The notes beneath the pieces are model-generated. The model saw only the letters and a list, made by a program, of their open reading frames with translations. It did not search any database and was not told the DNA's origin. Positions 1 through 14,737 of a stretch of DNA of 64,000 bases are shown one piece after another. This stretch comes from Citrobacter koseri (lineage in GTDB: Bacteria > Pseudomonadota > Gammaproteobacteria > Enterobacterales > Enterobacteriaceae), in NCBI GenBank assembly GCA_900446925.1, contig UAVY01000002.1, forward strand, positions 186,001 to 250,000. The letters run 5' to 3'. Position numbers and translations under genes: made by a program. Numbering within the stretch: the first letter of the stretch is position 1; every line of letters starts with the position of its first letter.

Positions 1-1
1 G

Positions 2-355
2 GCGGTGCTGGATTTGCAATTCGGTCATTCCCAGCGCGTAGGGTATGATGTGGCGACAAACATGTTAGGTCAGTTGCAGCGCATTGGTTCGCTGCATAAG
101 CGTCGCCCTGAACACGCCAGCCTCGGCGTGTTGCGTTCCCCGGATATCCCCTCGGTGCTGGTTGAAACAGGCTTTATCAGCAACAGCGGCGAAGAACGTT
201 TGCTGGCAAGCGATGCTTATCAGCAGCAGCTGGCAGAGGCGATTTACCAAGGGTTGCGTAACTACTTCCAGGCGCATCCGGTGCAATCCGGGCCGCAGAG
301 CGCTCCGGCGCAAACGGCCAGCGCGGTGTCGCCGGGCGAGTCGTTGATTAACTAA
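2..355 (+). CDS. amiB: N-acetylmuramoyl-L-alanine amidase AmiB (3' end only)
   Basis: This is the C-terminal ~117 residues of a periplasmic zinc amidase that cleaves the amide bond between N-acetylmuramic acid and the stem peptide during septum splitting. The 5' part lies outside the window; the frame is open from base 2. The visible part is the end of the Amidase_3 domain, with [11 protein letters not shown] and the VETGFIS segment that carries the conserved catalytic glutamate, followed by a short low-complexity Gln/Ala/Ser tail. Sequence and position directly before mutL match E. coli AmiB. No frame break is seen in the visible part. Confidence 0.95.
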   Translation, partial: AVLDLQFGHSQRVGYDVATNMLGQLQRIGSLHKRRPEHASLGVLRSPDIPSVLVETGFISNSGEERLLASDAYQQQLAEAIYQGLRNYFQAHPVQSGPQSAPAQTASAVSPGESLIN

Positions 356-2218
<1,863 letters not shown>

Positions 2219-2226
<8 letters not shown>

Positions 2227-3170
2227 TGTAAGTAAGGCGAGCCTGCCAAAGGCGATTTTTTTGATGGGGCCGACGGCCTCCGGCAAGACGGCGTTAGCAA
2301 TTGAATTGCGTAAAGTTTTGCCAGTAGAGTTGATAAGCGTTGATTCCGCCCTTATTTATCGGGGGATGGACATCGGTACGGCGAAGCCGACGGCTTCAGA
2401 GTTAAAGGCCGCTCCGCACCGATTGCTGGATATTCTCCGATCCGGCGCAAGCGTACTCAGCAGCGGATTTTCGCCGCGATGCATTAGCGGAAATGGCGGA
2501 GATTACTGCGGCGGGGCGTATTCCGCTGTTAGTGGGCGGCACCATGTTGTATTTCAAGGCGTTGCTGGAGGGACTTTCGCCCTTACCGTCGGCGGAACCT
2601 GAGATCAGAGCCCGAATTGAGCAACAGGCGGCAGAGCAGGGATGGGATGCGTTGCACCGACAGCTTCAGGATATTGATCCGGTCGCTGCCGCACGGATTC
2701 ATCCAAATGATCCGCAAAGACTTTCCCGGGCACTGGAAGTTTTTTTCATTTCGGGTAAAACTTTAACGGAACTGACGCAAACGTCAGGAGACGCTCTACC
2801 GTATCAGGTGCATCAGTTCGCCATCGCCCCGGCGAGCCGTGAACTGCTCCATCAGCGAATTGAGCAGCGTTTTCATCAGATGTTGGCTTCAGGTTTTGAA
2901 GCAGAAGTTCGGGCGCTTTTTGCCCGTGGAGATTTGCATACGGACTTGCCTTCCATTCGTTGTGTGGGATACCGCCAGATGTGGTCATACATTGAAGGCG
3001 AAATTTCATATGATGAAATGGTTTATAGAGGTGTTTGCGCCACGAGGCAGTTGGCGAAGCGTCAGGTAACCTGGTTGCGTGGTTGGGAAGGAGTACACTG
3101 GCTTGACAGTGAAAAGCCTGACCAGGCGCGAAACGAAGTATTGCAGGTTGTTGGTGCTATCGCGAACTGA
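2219..3170 (+). CDS. miaA: tRNA dimethylallyltransferase MiaA (one frame break)
   Basis: MiaA transfers a dimethylallyl group from dimethylallyl diphosphate to N6 of A37 in tRNAs that read UNN codons. The P-loop GPTASGKT is at residues 17-24, followed by [18 protein letters not shown]. The C-terminal half holds the [11 protein letters not shown] and RCVGYRQMW segments. One extra base at 2435-2438, in the codons for LDIRDP, shifts the frame; it is corrected by comparison with E. coli MiaA. The gene overlaps the end of mutL, and hfq follows after 84 bases, matching the mutL-miaA-hfq superoperon. Confidence 0.93.
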
Positions 3171-3242
3171 ATGTGTACAATTGAGACGTATCGTGCGCAA
3201 TTTTTCAGAATCGAAAGGTTCAAAGTACAAATAAGCATATAA

Positions 3243-3563
<321 letters not shown>

Positions 3564-3636
3564 GGTTTTGGCTGTTTTACACACGGGGAGCCAGGGAACC
3601 TGCGTTCCCCGCTGATATATATCGAGGGGTTGACGC

Positions 3637-4918
3637 TTGTTTGACCGTTATGATGCCGGTGAGCAGGCGGTACTGGTACACATCTATTTTTCGCAAGACA
3701 AAGATATGGAAGACCTCCAGGAGTTTGAGTCTCTGGTCTCTTCCGCCGGTGTCGAAGCAATGCAGGTGATTACCGGTAGCCGTAAAGCACCGCACCCGAA
3801 GTACTTTGTAGGTGAAGGTAAGGCAGTTGAAATTGCGGAAGCCGTGAAAGCGTCTAACGCTGCGGTCGTGCTTTTCGATCATGCTTTAAGCCCGGCCCAG
3901 GAGCGTAACCTGGAACGTTTGTGTGAATGTCGCGTGATCGACAGAACCGGTCTTATTTTAGATATTTTTGCTCAGCGTGCACGTACCCACGAAGGTAAGT
4001 TGCAGGTTGAACTGGCGCAACTGCGTCATCTGGCCACGCGTCTGGTTCGTGGCTGGACCCACCTTGAAAGGCAGAAAGGCGGGATTGGTTTGCGCGGTCC
4101 GGGTGAAACCCAGCTCGAAACCGACCGTCGTTTGCTGCGTAATCGTATTGTACAAATACAGTCGCGCCTGGAGAAAGTTGAGAAGCAACGTGAGCAGGGG
4201 CGGCAGTCGCGTATAAAAGCGGATGTCCCGACGGTCTCGCTGGTGGGATATACCAACGCTGGTAAATCCACCCTTTTCAATCAGATTACTGAAGCCAGGG
4301 TGTATGCCGCAGACCAACTGTTTGCGACTCTGGACCCGACGCTGCGCCGTATTGATGTCGCAGATGTGGGGAGAAACCGTACTGGCGGATACCGTAGGGT
4401 TTATCCGTCATTTACCGCACGATCTGGTGGCGGCGTTTAAAGCGACCTTGCAGGAAACCCGGCAGGCCACGCTCTTGTTACACGTTGTTGATGCCGCTGA
4501 TGTGCGCGTACAGGAAAACATCGACGCAGTGGATACGGTTCTCGAAGAGATCGACGCTCACGAGATCCCAACCCTGATGGTGATGAACAAGATCGATATG
4601 CTGGACGATTTTGAACCGCGTATCGACAGGGATGAAGAGAACAAACCAATCCGTGTCTGGCTTTCCGCGCAAACAGGGGTTGGGATACCACAGCTTTTTC
4701 AGGCTTTGACGGAGCGGCTTTCCGGCGAGGTAGCGCAGCATACGTTGCGTTTGCCGCCGCAGGAAGGGCGTCTGAGAAGCCGGTTTTACCAACTTCAGGC
4801 AATAGAAAAAGAGTGGATGGAGGAGGACGGCAGCGTAAGTTTGCAGGTTCGCATGCCGATTGTCGACTGGCGTCGCCTCTGTAAACAAGAACCGGCGTTG
4901 ATCGACTATGTGATCTAA
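3637..4918 (+). CDS. hflX: GTPase HflX, ribosome splitting factor (one frame break)
   Basis: HflX is an Obg/HflX-class GTPase that splits stalled 70S ribosomes, mainly after heat stress. The start is TTG at 3637, giving [10 protein letters not shown] as in E. coli. The HflX N-terminal domain contains KYFVGEGK and [13 protein letters not shown], followed by the coiled [18 protein letters not shown] linker. The G domain has the P-loop GYTNAGKST near residue 205, DTVGF as G3 and NKID as G4. An extra A at 4372 inside the segment between the P-loop and DTVGF breaks the frame; the downstream part continues in frame to 4918. Confidence 0.93.
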
Positions 4919-5010
4919 TGGCGGCTCGTCTGGAGCATGGAGTAATTTCGCCTTATCCCTCTCGTCGAAAGACAACGGGGATCACCGCATAACAAATATG
5001 GAGCACAAAC

Positions 5011-6268
5011 ATGGCGTGGAATCAGCCCGGTAATAACGGACAAGACCGCGACCCGTGGGGAAGCAGCAAACCTGGCGGCAACTCTGAGGGAAATGGAAAC
5101 AAAGGTGGTCGCGATCAGGGGCCACCTGATCTTGATGATATCTTCCGCAAACTGAGTAAAAAGCTCGGTGGTCTGGGTGGCGGTAAAGGTACAGGCTCTG
5201 GCGGTGGTAGTTCATCGCAGGGGCCGCGCCCGCATATCGGAGGTCGTGTCGTTACCATCGCAGCGGCAGCGATCGTCATTATCTGGGCTGCCAGCGGTTT
5301 CTACACCATCAAAGAAGCGGAACGCGGCGTGGTGACACGCTTCGGTAAATTCAGTCACCTGGTTGAGCCGGGTCTGAACTGGAAGCCGACGTTTATCGAT
5401 GAAGTTACCCCGGTGAACGTGGAAGCGGTTCGCGAACTGGCGGCGTCCGGTGTGATGCTGACTTCTGATGAAAACGTTGTGCGCGTTGAGATGAACGTGC
5501 AGTACCGTGTGACCGATCCGCAGCGTTATCTGTTCAGCGTGACCAGCGCGGATGACAGTCTGCGTCAGGCGACCGACAGCGCCCTGCGTGGGGTTATCGG
5601 TAAATACACGATGGACCGCATTCTGACGGAAGGTCGTACCGTTATTCGTAGCGATACCCAGCGTGAACTGGAAGAGACCATTCGTCCGTACAACATGGGT
5701 ATTACTCTGCTGGACGTCAACTTCCAGGCAGCGCGTCCGCCGGAAGAGGTAAAAGCGGCGTTTGACCGATGCTATCGCGGCGCGTGAGAACGAACAGCAA
5801 TACATCCGTGAAGCGGAAGCGTACACCAACGAAGTTCAGCCGCGTGCGAACGGTCAGGCGCAGCGTATTCTTGAAGAAGCGCGTGCATACAGAACCCAAA
5901 CCATCCTGGAAGCGCAGGGTGAAGTGGCTCGCTTCGCTAAAATTCTGCCGGAATATAAAGCCGCACCAGAGATTACTCGCGAGCGTCTGTATATCGAGAC
6001 GATGGAAAAAGTGTTGAGCCATACGCGTAAAGTTCTGGTCAACGACAAAGGTGGCAATCTGATGGTTCTGCCATTGGATCAGATGCTGAAAGGCGCTAAC
6101 GCGCCTGCGGCAAAAGACAGCACGGCTAACAATCTGCTGCGTCTGCCGCCGGCCTCATCGTCCAGCACGAGCGGAGCAAGCAATACCTCGTCCACCAGTC
6201 AGGGCGATATTATGGACCAACGCCGCGCTAACGCGCAGCGTAACGACTACCAGCGTCAGGGGGAATAA
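5011..6268 (+). CDS. hflK: FtsH protease modulator HflK (one frame break)
   Basis: HflK is an SPFH/prohibitin-family membrane protein that forms a large cage with HflC around FtsH and restrains its proteolysis of membrane proteins. The Gly-rich cytoplasmic N-terminus (about residues 1-78) is followed by a transmembrane segment near 80-98 and the SPFH domain. An extra C at 5766-5767 (codons for AAFDDAIAAREN) breaks the frame near residue 253. The remainder runs to 6268 and ends NDYQRQGE. hflC starts two bases after the stop, so the pair is translationally coupled. Confidence 0.93.
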
Positions 6269-6270
6269 CG

Positions 6271-7276
6271 ATGCGTAAGTCAGTTATTGCGATTATCATC
6301 ATCGTGCTGGTAGTGCTGTACATGTCTGTCTTTGTTGTCAAAGAAGGCGAGCGCGGAATTACGCTGCGTTTCGGTAAAGTTCTGCGTGACGATGAAAACA
6401 AACCGCTGGTTTATGAGCCGGGCCTGCACTTTAAGATCCCGTTCATTGAGTCGGTGAAAACGCTTGATGCGCGTATCCAGACGATGGACAACCAGGCCGA
6501 TCGCTTTGTAACCAAAGAGAAAAAAGACCTGATCGTTGACTCCTACATCAAATGGCGCATCAGCGATTTCAGCCGTTACTACCTGGCGACAGGCGGCGGC
6601 GATGTTTCTCAGGCCGAAGTGCTGCTGAAACGTAAGTTCTCTGACCGTTTGCGCTCTGAGATTGGTCGTCTGGATGTGAAAGACATCGTGACCGATTCCC
6701 GTGGCCGTTTAACGCTGGAAGTGCGTGACGCGCTGAACTCCGGTTCTGCGGGAACGGAAGATGAAGTGGCGACTCCGGCGGCGGATAGCGCGATTGCCGA
6801 AGCGGCTGAACGCGTTGCGGCAGAAACCAATGGCAAAGTGCCGGTGATCAACCCGAACAGTATGGCGGCGTTAGGTATCGAAGTGGTGGATGTGCGTATC
6901 AAGCAGATCAACCTGCCGACCGAAGTATCCGAGGCGATTTACAACCGTATGCGCGCCGAGCGTGAAGCGGTAGCCCGTCGTCCACCGTTCACAGGGTCAG
7001 GAAGAAGCGGAGAAACTGCGCGCGACCGCCGACTATGAAGTGACCAGAACGCTGGCGGAAGCCGAGCGTCAGGGCCGCATTTCGCGTGGTGAAGGTGATG
7101 CCGAAGCCGCGAAACTGTTTGCCGATGCCTTCAGTCAGGACCCGGACTTCTACGCCTTCATCCGTAGCCTGCGTGCTTACGAGAAGAGCTTCGAAGGCAA
7201 TCAGGACGTGATGATCATGAGCCCGGACAGCGATTTCTTCCGTTACATGAAGACACCGAATACGGCAACACGTTAA
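6271..7276 (+). CDS. hflC: FtsH protease modulator HflC (one frame break)
   Basis: HflC is the partner of HflK in the FtsH-HflKC complex at the inner membrane. A single N-terminal transmembrane segment (residues ~3-20, IAIIIIVLVVLYMSVFVV) is followed by the SPFH domain starting VKEGERGITLRFGKV. An extra C at 6982-6983 (codons for AVARRHRSQGQEEAEKLRA) shifts the frame; the last 78 codons are read in the next frame to a stop at 7276. A factor-independent terminator follows at about 7303. Confidence 0.93.
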
Positions 7277-7302
7277 AATCGTATCAACGGTTTTAGATGA
7301 AC

Positions 7303-7343
7303 AAAACCACCGGCATCCTCAGGGAGGCGGTGGTTTTCTTTTT
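7303..7343 (+). terminator. Terminator after hflC
   Basis: Inverted repeat AAAACCACCG ... CGGTGGTTTT followed by CTTTTTAT. It ends the miaA-hfq-hflXKC transcript just before yjeT. Confidence 0.8.
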
Positions 7344-7358
7344 ATATAAGGACGATGG

Positions 7359-7556
7359 ATGAATTCAACTATCTGGCTGGCGCTTGCCCTCGTTTTGGTA
7401 CTGGAAGGTTTAGGCCCGATGCTGTATCCCCGCGCCTGGAAGAAAATGATCTCTGCCATGACGCAACTGCCGGAAAATGTTTTACGTCGTTTTGGCGGCG
7501 GTCTTGTGGTTGCCGGAGTTGTTGTCTACTACATGTTGAGGAAAACGATTGGCTGA
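7359..7556 (+). CDS. yjeT: DUF2065 inner membrane protein YjeT
   Basis: Small 65-residue protein of the DUF2065 family with two predicted membrane segments (about residues 5-22 and 46-62) flanking a short basic loop, YPRAWKKMISAM. It is nearly identical to E. coli YjeT and sits between hflC and purA as in E. coli. The ATG at 7359 is preferred over one at 7355, which reads a different frame. The family has no established function; its neighbourhood with HflKC is conserved in many gammaproteobacteria. Confidence 0.9.
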   Translation: MNSTIWLALALVLVLEGLGPMLYPRAWKKMISAMTQLPENVLRRFGGGLVVAGVVVYYMLRKTIG

Positions 7557-7658
7557 TCAAAAGTAGTCGTATTTGCCGATCTTAGCATGCAAAAAGTGCT
7601 GTATATCTGAAAAAAGCGATGGTAGAATCCATTTTTAAGCAAACGGTGATTTTGAAAA

Positions 7659-8957
<1,299 letters not shown>

Positions 8958-8976
8958 TTTGGGGTCATGGCGCAGT

Positions 8977-9051
8977 GCCTGATGGTGCTGCGCTTATCAG
9001 ACCTGTTCACACTGTAGGCCGGATAAGGCGCTTTTCGCCGCCATCCGGCTT
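8977..9051. repeat. BIME (paired REP elements) after purA
   Basis: Two divergent REP units: GCCTGATGGTGCTGCGCTTATCAG, imperfect, followed by GTAGGCCGGATAAGGCG with its inverted partner CGCCGCCATCCGGC. Such elements form stable hairpins in transcripts and can bind gyrase or Pol I. Confidence 0.9.
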
Positions 9052-9184
9052 AATACAGCGTAAGATCCTCGCTTTTTTCCTTCCCGAACTGAAATAAATT
9101 AGCGACCTGGCTGGTGGCTGGTTTATCATCAATGTAATTAATACAACCTGGCTTATCCCGTTTTCCCCTTTTCCTGAGGTTGAT

Positions 9185-9610
9185 GTGCAGTTAACGAGTT
9201 TCACCGATTACGGATTACGTGCGCTAATCTATATGGCGTCGCTACCCGAAGGACGTATGACCAGTATTTCTGAGGTGACAGAAGTCTACGGCGTGTCCCG
9301 TAATCATATGGTCAAAATAATCAATCAACTTAGCCGGGCGGGCTTCGTTACTGCTATTCGAGGAAAAAATGGCGGTATCCGCCTGGGTAAACCGGCTAAT
9401 GCTATTGTTATCGGTGATGTGGTTCGTGAGCTGGAACCTTTATCTCTGGTAAATTGCAGCAGCGAATTTTGCCACATTACTCCTGCCTGCCGACTCAAGC
9501 AGGCACTTTCGAAGGCCGTGCAAAGTTTTCTCAAGGAACTGGATAACTACACGCTTGCCGATTTGGTTGAAGAGAATCAACCGCTTTATAAATTATTGCT
9601 GGTGGAGTGA
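9185..9610 (+). CDS. nsrR: Nitric-oxide-sensing Rrf2 repressor NsrR
   Basis: NsrR is an Rrf2-family repressor that holds an iron-sulfur cluster and releases DNA when nitric oxide damages it. The ORF is intact at 141 residues with a GTG start at 9185, matching E. coli. The winged helix-turn-helix covers roughly residues 1-60 ([23 protein letters not shown]). The three cluster cysteines Cys91, Cys96 and Cys102 are present in [18 protein letters not shown] target gene, ytfE, with a good operator is found in this same window at 29.7-30.4 kb. rnr starts 38 bases downstream and is probably cotranscribed. Confidence 0.97.
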   Translation: MQLTSFTDYGLRALIYMASLPEGRMTSISEVTEVYGVSRNHMVKIINQLSRAGFVTAIRGKNGGIRLGKPANAIVIGDVVRELEPLSLVNCSSEFCHITPACRLKQALSKAVQSFLKELDNYTLADLVEENQPLYKLLLVE

Positions 9611-9648
9611 CGAAAATCTTCATCAGAGCTGACAACGGAGGAACCGCC

Positions 9649-12082
9649 ATGTCACAAGATCCTTTCCTGGAACGTGAAGCTGAAAAATACGCTAACCCTA
9701 TCCCGAGCCGGGAATTTATCCTCGAACATTTAACAAAACGTGAAAAACCAGCCAACCGTGATGAGTTGGCTGCGGAACTGAACATTGAAGGTGAAGAGCA
9801 GCAGGAAGCCCTGCGCCGCCGTCTGCGCGCGATGGAACGCGACGGACAGCTGGTCTTTACCCGCCGCCAGTGCTATGCGCTGCCGGAACGCCTCGACCTG
9901 CTGAAAGGTACCGTTATCGGCCACCGTGATGGCTACGGCTTTTTGCGTGTCGAAGGACGTAAAGATGACCTGTATCTCTCCAGTGAGCAGATGAAAACCT
10001 GCATTCATGGCGATCAGGTACTGGCGCAGCCGCTGGGGGCCGATCGTAAAGGCCGCCGCGAAGCGCGTATCGTGCGCGTTCTGGTGCCGAAAACCAGCCA
10101 GATTGTCGGTCGTTACTTTACCGATGCTGGCGTGGGCTTTGTGGTGCCGGACGATAGCCGTCTGAGCTTCGACATCCTGATCCCGCCTGAAGAGGTGATG
10201 GGTGCGCGCATGGGCTTTGTGGTGGTGGTGGAACTCACCCAGCGCCCGACCCGCCGCACTAAAGCGGTCGGTAAAATCGTTGAGGTTCTCGGCGATAACA
10301 TGGGCACTGGCATGGCTGTCGATATGGCGCTGCGCACCCATGAAATTCCTTATATCTGGCCGCAGGCGGTAGAACAGCAGATCGCCGGCCTGAAAGAAGA
10401 AGTGCCGGAAGAGGCGAAAGCAGGCCGCGTGGATCTGCGCGACTTACCGCTGGTGACGATTGATGGCGAAGACGCCCGTGACTTTGACGATGCGGTTTAC
10501 TGCGAGAAGAAACGCGGTGGCGGCTGGCGCCTGTGGGTGGCTATCGCTGACGTAAGTTATTACGTGCGTCCGCCAACGCCGCTGGATCGCGAAGCGCGCA
10601 ACCGTGGGACGTCGGTCTATTTTCCGTCGCAGGTTGTGCCGATGCTGCCGGAAGTGCTCTCCAATGGCCTGTGCTCGCTGAACCCGCAGGTTGACCGCCT
10701 GTGTATGGTCTGCGAAATGACCGTTTCATCAAAAGGGCGTTTAACCGGCTATAAATTCTACGAAGCGGTGATGAGTTCTCATGCGCGCCTGACGTATACC
10801 AAAGTCTGGCATATGCTACAGGGCGACCAGGACCTGCGCGAGCAGTATGCGCCGCTGGTCAGGCACATCGAAGAGCTGCATAACCTCTACAAAGTGCTGG
10901 ATAACGCCCGCGAAGAGCGTGGCGGCATCTCATTTGAAAGCGAAGAAGCGAAGTTTATCTTCAATGCTGAACGTCGCATTGAACGTATCGAGCAGACGCA
11001 GCGTAATGACGCACACAAGCTGATCGAAGAATGCATGATTCTGGCGAATATCTCGGCGGCGCGATTCGTTGAGAAAGCCAAAGAGCCTGCGCTGTTCCGT
11101 ATTCACGACAAGCCGAGCACCGAGGCGATTACCTCCTTCCGTTCCGTTCTGGCGGAGCTGGGGCTGGAATTGCCGGGCGGCAATAAGCCGGAACCGCGTG
11201 ATTATGCGGAGCTGCTGGAGTCGATTGCCGACAGGCCTGACGCGGAAATGCTGCAAACTATGCTGCTGCGCTCAATGAAACAGGCAATTTACGATCCAGA
11301 AAACCGTGGCCACTTTGGTCTGGCATTGCAGTCTTACGCGCACTTTACCTCGCCGATCCGCCGTTATCCTGACCTGTCGCTGCACCGCGCCATTAAGTAT
11401 CTGCTGGCGCATGAGCAAGGGCATAAGGGCAACACGACGGAAACGGGCGGCTACCACTATTCGATGGAAGAGATGCTGCAACTGGGCCAGCACTGTTCTA
11501 TGACCGAGCGCCGTGCTGACGAAGCCACGCGTGACGTCTCTGACTGGCTGAAGTGTGACTTCATGCTGGATCAGGTGGGGAACGTCTTTAAAGGGGTGAT
11601 TTCCAGCGTAACCGGGTTCGGCTTCTTTGTTCGTCTGGATGAGCTGTTTATTGATGGTCTGGTACACGTCTCTTCGCTGGACAACGATTACTACCGTTTC
11701 GATCAGGTAGGGCAGCGTCTGATGGGGGAATCCAGCGGCCAGACCTACCGTCTGGGCGACCGCGTGGAAGTCCGCGTCGAAGCGGTCAATATGGATGAGC
11801 GTAAAATTGACTTTAGCCTGATCTCCAGCGAACGCGCCCCGCGCAACGTCGGTAAAACCGCGCGTGAGAAAGCGAAAAGAGGCGAAACGGCTAAAAATGC
11901 CGGTAAGCGTCGTCAGGTGGGCAAAAAGGTGAATTTCGAACCGGATAGCGCCTTCCGCGGCGAGAAAGCGAAAGGTAAGGCGAAGAAAGAGAAGAAAGCC
12001 AAAAATCCATCGGCAAAGACGCAGAAAATCGCTGCCGCGGACAAAAGCGAAGCGCGCGGCGAAGAAAAAGTCAGCTGAGTAA
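9649..12082 (+). CDS. rnr: Ribonuclease R (one frame break near the 3' end)
   Basis: RNase R is a 3'-5' hydrolytic exoribonuclease that degrades structured RNA and takes part in trans-translation and rRNA quality control. Domains in order are an N-terminal helix-turn-helix, two cold-shock domains, the RNB catalytic domain with the Asp cluster in [16 protein letters not shown], an S1 domain ([18 protein letters not shown]) and a Lys-rich tail. The ATG at 9649 follows CGGAGG. An extra G at 12039-12040 changes the last codons. Removing it gives the E. coli-like ending [14 protein letters not shown] with a stop at 12080-12082, instead of the acidic tail read from the raw frame. Corrected length is about 810 residues. 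Confidence 0.93.
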
Positions 12083-12121
12083 TTTCCCCCTCTCCCCCCT
12101 GCGTGGAGAGGGCGTTTGTAC

Positions 12122-12152
12122 TGTAGACCGGGCAGGCATCGCGCCGCCCGGC
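12122..12152. repeat. Single REP-like hairpin between rnr and rlmB
   Basis: TGTAGACCGGGCAGGCATCG with inverted partner CGCCGCCCGGC. It is a divergent single REP unit. Confidence 0.55.
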
Positions 12153-12176
12153 AAAATTGATCAATGAGAACCATCA

Positions 12177-12908
12177 ATGAGTGAAATGATTTACGGCATC
12201 CACGCGGTGCAGGCTCTGCTGGAACGTGCGCCAGAGCGCTTTCAGGACGTCTTTATTCTGAAAGGGCGGGAAGATAAACGCCTGCTGCCGCTGATCCATG
12301 CGCTGGAAGCGCAGGGCGTGGTGATCCAACTGGCGAACCGCCAGTATCTTGATGAAAAAAGCGAGGGTGCGGTACATCAGGGGATCATTGCGCGCGTGAA
12401 GCCGGGACGCCAGTATCAGGAAAACGATCTTCCTGATCTGATCGCGAAGTTCGACAATCCCTTCCTGCTGATCCTCGACGGCGTGACCGATCCGCATAAC
12501 CTCGGCGCCTGTCTGCGTAGCGCAGACGCCGCTGGCGTACATGCGGTCATTGTGCCGAAAGATCGTTCTGCACAGCTTAATGCAACGGCGAAAAAGGTGG
12601 CCTGCGGCGCAGCCGAAAGCGTGCCGCTGATCCGTGTGACCAACCTGGCGCGTACCATGCGTCTGTTGCAGGAAGAGAATATCTGGATTGTCGGTACGGC
12701 GGGCGAAGCTGACCATACGCTGTTCCAGAGCAAAATGACCGGCCGGATGGCGCTGGTGATGGGCGCTGAAGGCGAAGGGATGCGTCGTCTGACCCGCGAG
12801 CACTGTGATGAGCTGATCAGCATTCCGATGGCGGGCAGCGTGTCGTCGCTGAACGTCTCCGTCGCGACCGGGATCTGCTTGTTTGAAGCGGTGCGACAGC
12901 GCAGCTAA
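12177..12908 (+). CDS. rlmB: 23S rRNA (Gm2251) 2'-O-methyltransferase RlmB
   Basis: RlmB methylates the ribose of G2251 in the peptidyl-transferase P loop of 23S rRNA. The 243-residue ORF is intact. It has an N-terminal SpoU substrate-binding domain (residues 1-75) and a C-terminal SPOUT knot with the three motifs [24 protein letters not shown] and [18 protein letters not shown]. It lies 94 bases after the corrected rnr stop and is followed by a clear terminator. Confidence 0.97.
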   Translation: MSEMIYGIHAVQALLERAPERFQDVFILKGREDKRLLPLIHALEAQGVVIQLANRQYLDEKSEGAVHQGIIARVKPGRQYQENDLPDLIAKFDNPFLLILDGVTDPHNLGACLRSADAAGVHAVIVPKDRSAQLNATAKKVACGAAESVPLIRVTNLARTMRLLQEENIWIVGTAGEADHTLFQSKMTGRMALVMGAEGEGMRRLTREHCDELISIPMAGSVSSLNVSVATGICLFEAVRQRS

Positions 12909-12925
12909 GCGCTTTTGACTGATGA

Positions 12926-12950
12926 AGCCATCCCTCGGGATGGCTTTTTT
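12926..12950 (+). terminator. Terminator after rlmB
   Basis: AGCCATCC CTCG GGATGGCT hairpin followed by six T residues, ending the nsrR-rnr-rlmB unit. Confidence 0.9.
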
Positions 12951-13025
12951 GTGACCGTTATCCCAGGCGTGTCCCCCGCAGGCTGACCATACTTAATGCG
13001 ACTGCCATTGACGGAGGGAAACACA

Positions 13026-14652
13026 ATGGCACTGGCAAACGCCATACCGTTTTTAACCAACCGGCACCGCTCAACAACAGCAATTTATTCCTGTCTGATG
13101 GCGCGCTTTGCGAGGCGGTCGCCCGTGAAGGCGCGGGCTTGGGACAGCGATCTTCTCGCCAGCATCGGTCAACAATTGGGCACTGCGGAGTCGCTGGAGC
13201 TGGGGCGGCTGGCGAACGCCTTTCCACCTGAACTGCTACGTTACGATCCACAAGGGCAGCGGCTGGACGATGTTCGTTTTCATCCCGCCTGGCATCTGCT
13301 GATGCAGGGCCTGTGCGCTAACCGTGTGCATAATTTGGCCTGGGAAGAGAACGCCAGACAGGGGGCGTTTGTCGCGCGGGCTGCGCGTTTCATGTTGCAT
13401 GCGCAGGTGGAAGCGGGCACGTTGTGTCCAGTTACGATGACTTTTGCCGCCACGCCGCTGCTGCTACAGATGCTGCCATCCCCCTTCCACGACTGGTTAA
13501 CGCCGCTATGCAGCGATCGCTATGATTCACACCTCCTGCCCGGAGGGCAAAAACGCGGCCTGCTGATTGGCATGGGCATGACGGAAAAGCAGGGCGGCTC
13601 CGATGTGCTGAGTAACACCACCCGGGCAGAGCGACTGGACGACGGCACCTGGCGCCTGGTGGGGCACAAATGGTTTTTCTCCGTGCCGCAAAGCGACGCG
13701 CACCTGGTGCTGGCGCAGACGAAAGGCGGATTATCCTGCTTTTTTGTCCCGCGTTTTTTGCCTGACGGGCAGCGAAACGGCGTTCGCCTTGAGCGACTGA
13801 AAGACAAACTGGGCAACCGCTCTAATGCCAGTTGCGAGGTTGAGTTTCAGGATGCGGTAGGCTGGCTACTGGGTGAGGAAGGTGAGGGGATTCGTCACAT
13901 ACTGAAGATGGGAGGGATGACCCGCTTTGATTGCGCGTTGGGCAGTCATAGTATGATGCGCCGGGCGTTTTCCGTGGCGATTTACCACGCGCATCAGCGG
14001 CAGGTGTTCGGCAAATCTTTGATTGATCAGCCCATGATGCGGCAGGTTTTAAGTCGTATGGCGCTCCAGCTTGAAGGCCAGACGCGCTGCTGTTTCGTCT
14101 GGCTCCGTGCGTGGGATCGTCGCAGCGACCCGAAAGAAGCGCTCCGGGTGCGTTTGTTCACGCCAGCCGCGAAGTTTGCTATTTGCAAAAGCGGTATTCC
14201 CTTTGTTGCCGAGGCGATGGAAGTGCTCGGTGGCGTTGGCTATTGCGAGGAGAGCGAGCTGCCGCGCCTGTATCGTGAGATGCCGGTCAACAGCATCTGG
14301 GAAGGGTCGGGAAACGTCATGTGTCTGGACGTGCTGCGGGTGCTGAGTAAACAGACCGGCGTCTATGAGCTGCTCAACGAGGCTTTTGCGGAGGTCAAAG
14401 GGCAGGATCGGCATTATGATCGGGCGGTACGTCAGCTGCAACAGCGCTTGCGCAAACCCGATGAAGCGCAGGGACGGGAGATAACGCAGCAGCTGTTCCT
14501 GCTCGGCTGCGGGGCGCAAATGCTGCGCTATGCTTCTCCGCCGTTGGCACAGGCCTGGTGCCAAATGATGCTGGACCACGCGCGGCGTGTTACGCCTGTC
14601 TGAACAGGTGCAAAATGATCTGTTGCTGCGGGCAACGGGGGGATTGCGATAA
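13026..14652 (+). CDS. aidB: Acyl-CoA dehydrogenase-like DNA-binding flavoprotein AidB (about six indels)
   Basis: AidB belongs to the Ada response. It binds FAD and DNA and protects promoter-proximal DNA from alkylation. The acyl-CoA dehydrogenase fold shows GMGMTEKQGGSDV and the C-terminal segment EVLGGVGYCEESELPRLYREMP. Three single-base insertions (13028-13029, 13042-13043, 13139-13140) scramble the first ~40 codons; correction gives MHWQTHTVFNQPAPLNNSN as in E. coli. A deletion at 14084 and an insertion near 14103 garble seven residues. An insertion at 14576-14577 hides the true C-terminus, which ends LLLRATGGLR at 14652. The yjfIJKLMC genes that E. coli has between rlmB and aidB are missing here. 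Confidence 0.9.
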
Positions 14653-14656
14653 CGAC

Positions 14657-14733
14657 TTGCCTGATGGCGGCGCGAGCGTGTCTTATCATGCCTTCGATCG
14701 ATGCAGGCCAGATAAGTTTACGCCATCAGGCAA
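14657..14733. repeat. BIME-like inverted repeat between aidB and yjfN
   Basis: TTGCCTGATGGCG and CGCCATCAGGCAA form the outer arms, with an inner TCTTATC/GATAAG pair. It lies between convergent genes. Confidence 0.75.
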
Positions 14734-14737
14734 TCTG

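Noticed and set aside
5750..5780. Programmed frameshift in hflK
   Set aside because: The same type of one-base error occurs in dozens of other genes, and no slippery heptamer or pseudoknot is evident; E. coli hflK has no frameshift.
11272..12177. 301-codon open frame on the minus strand
   Set aside because: It is antisense to the well-supported rnr 3' half and has no recognisable protein; high GC codon bias produces such shadows.
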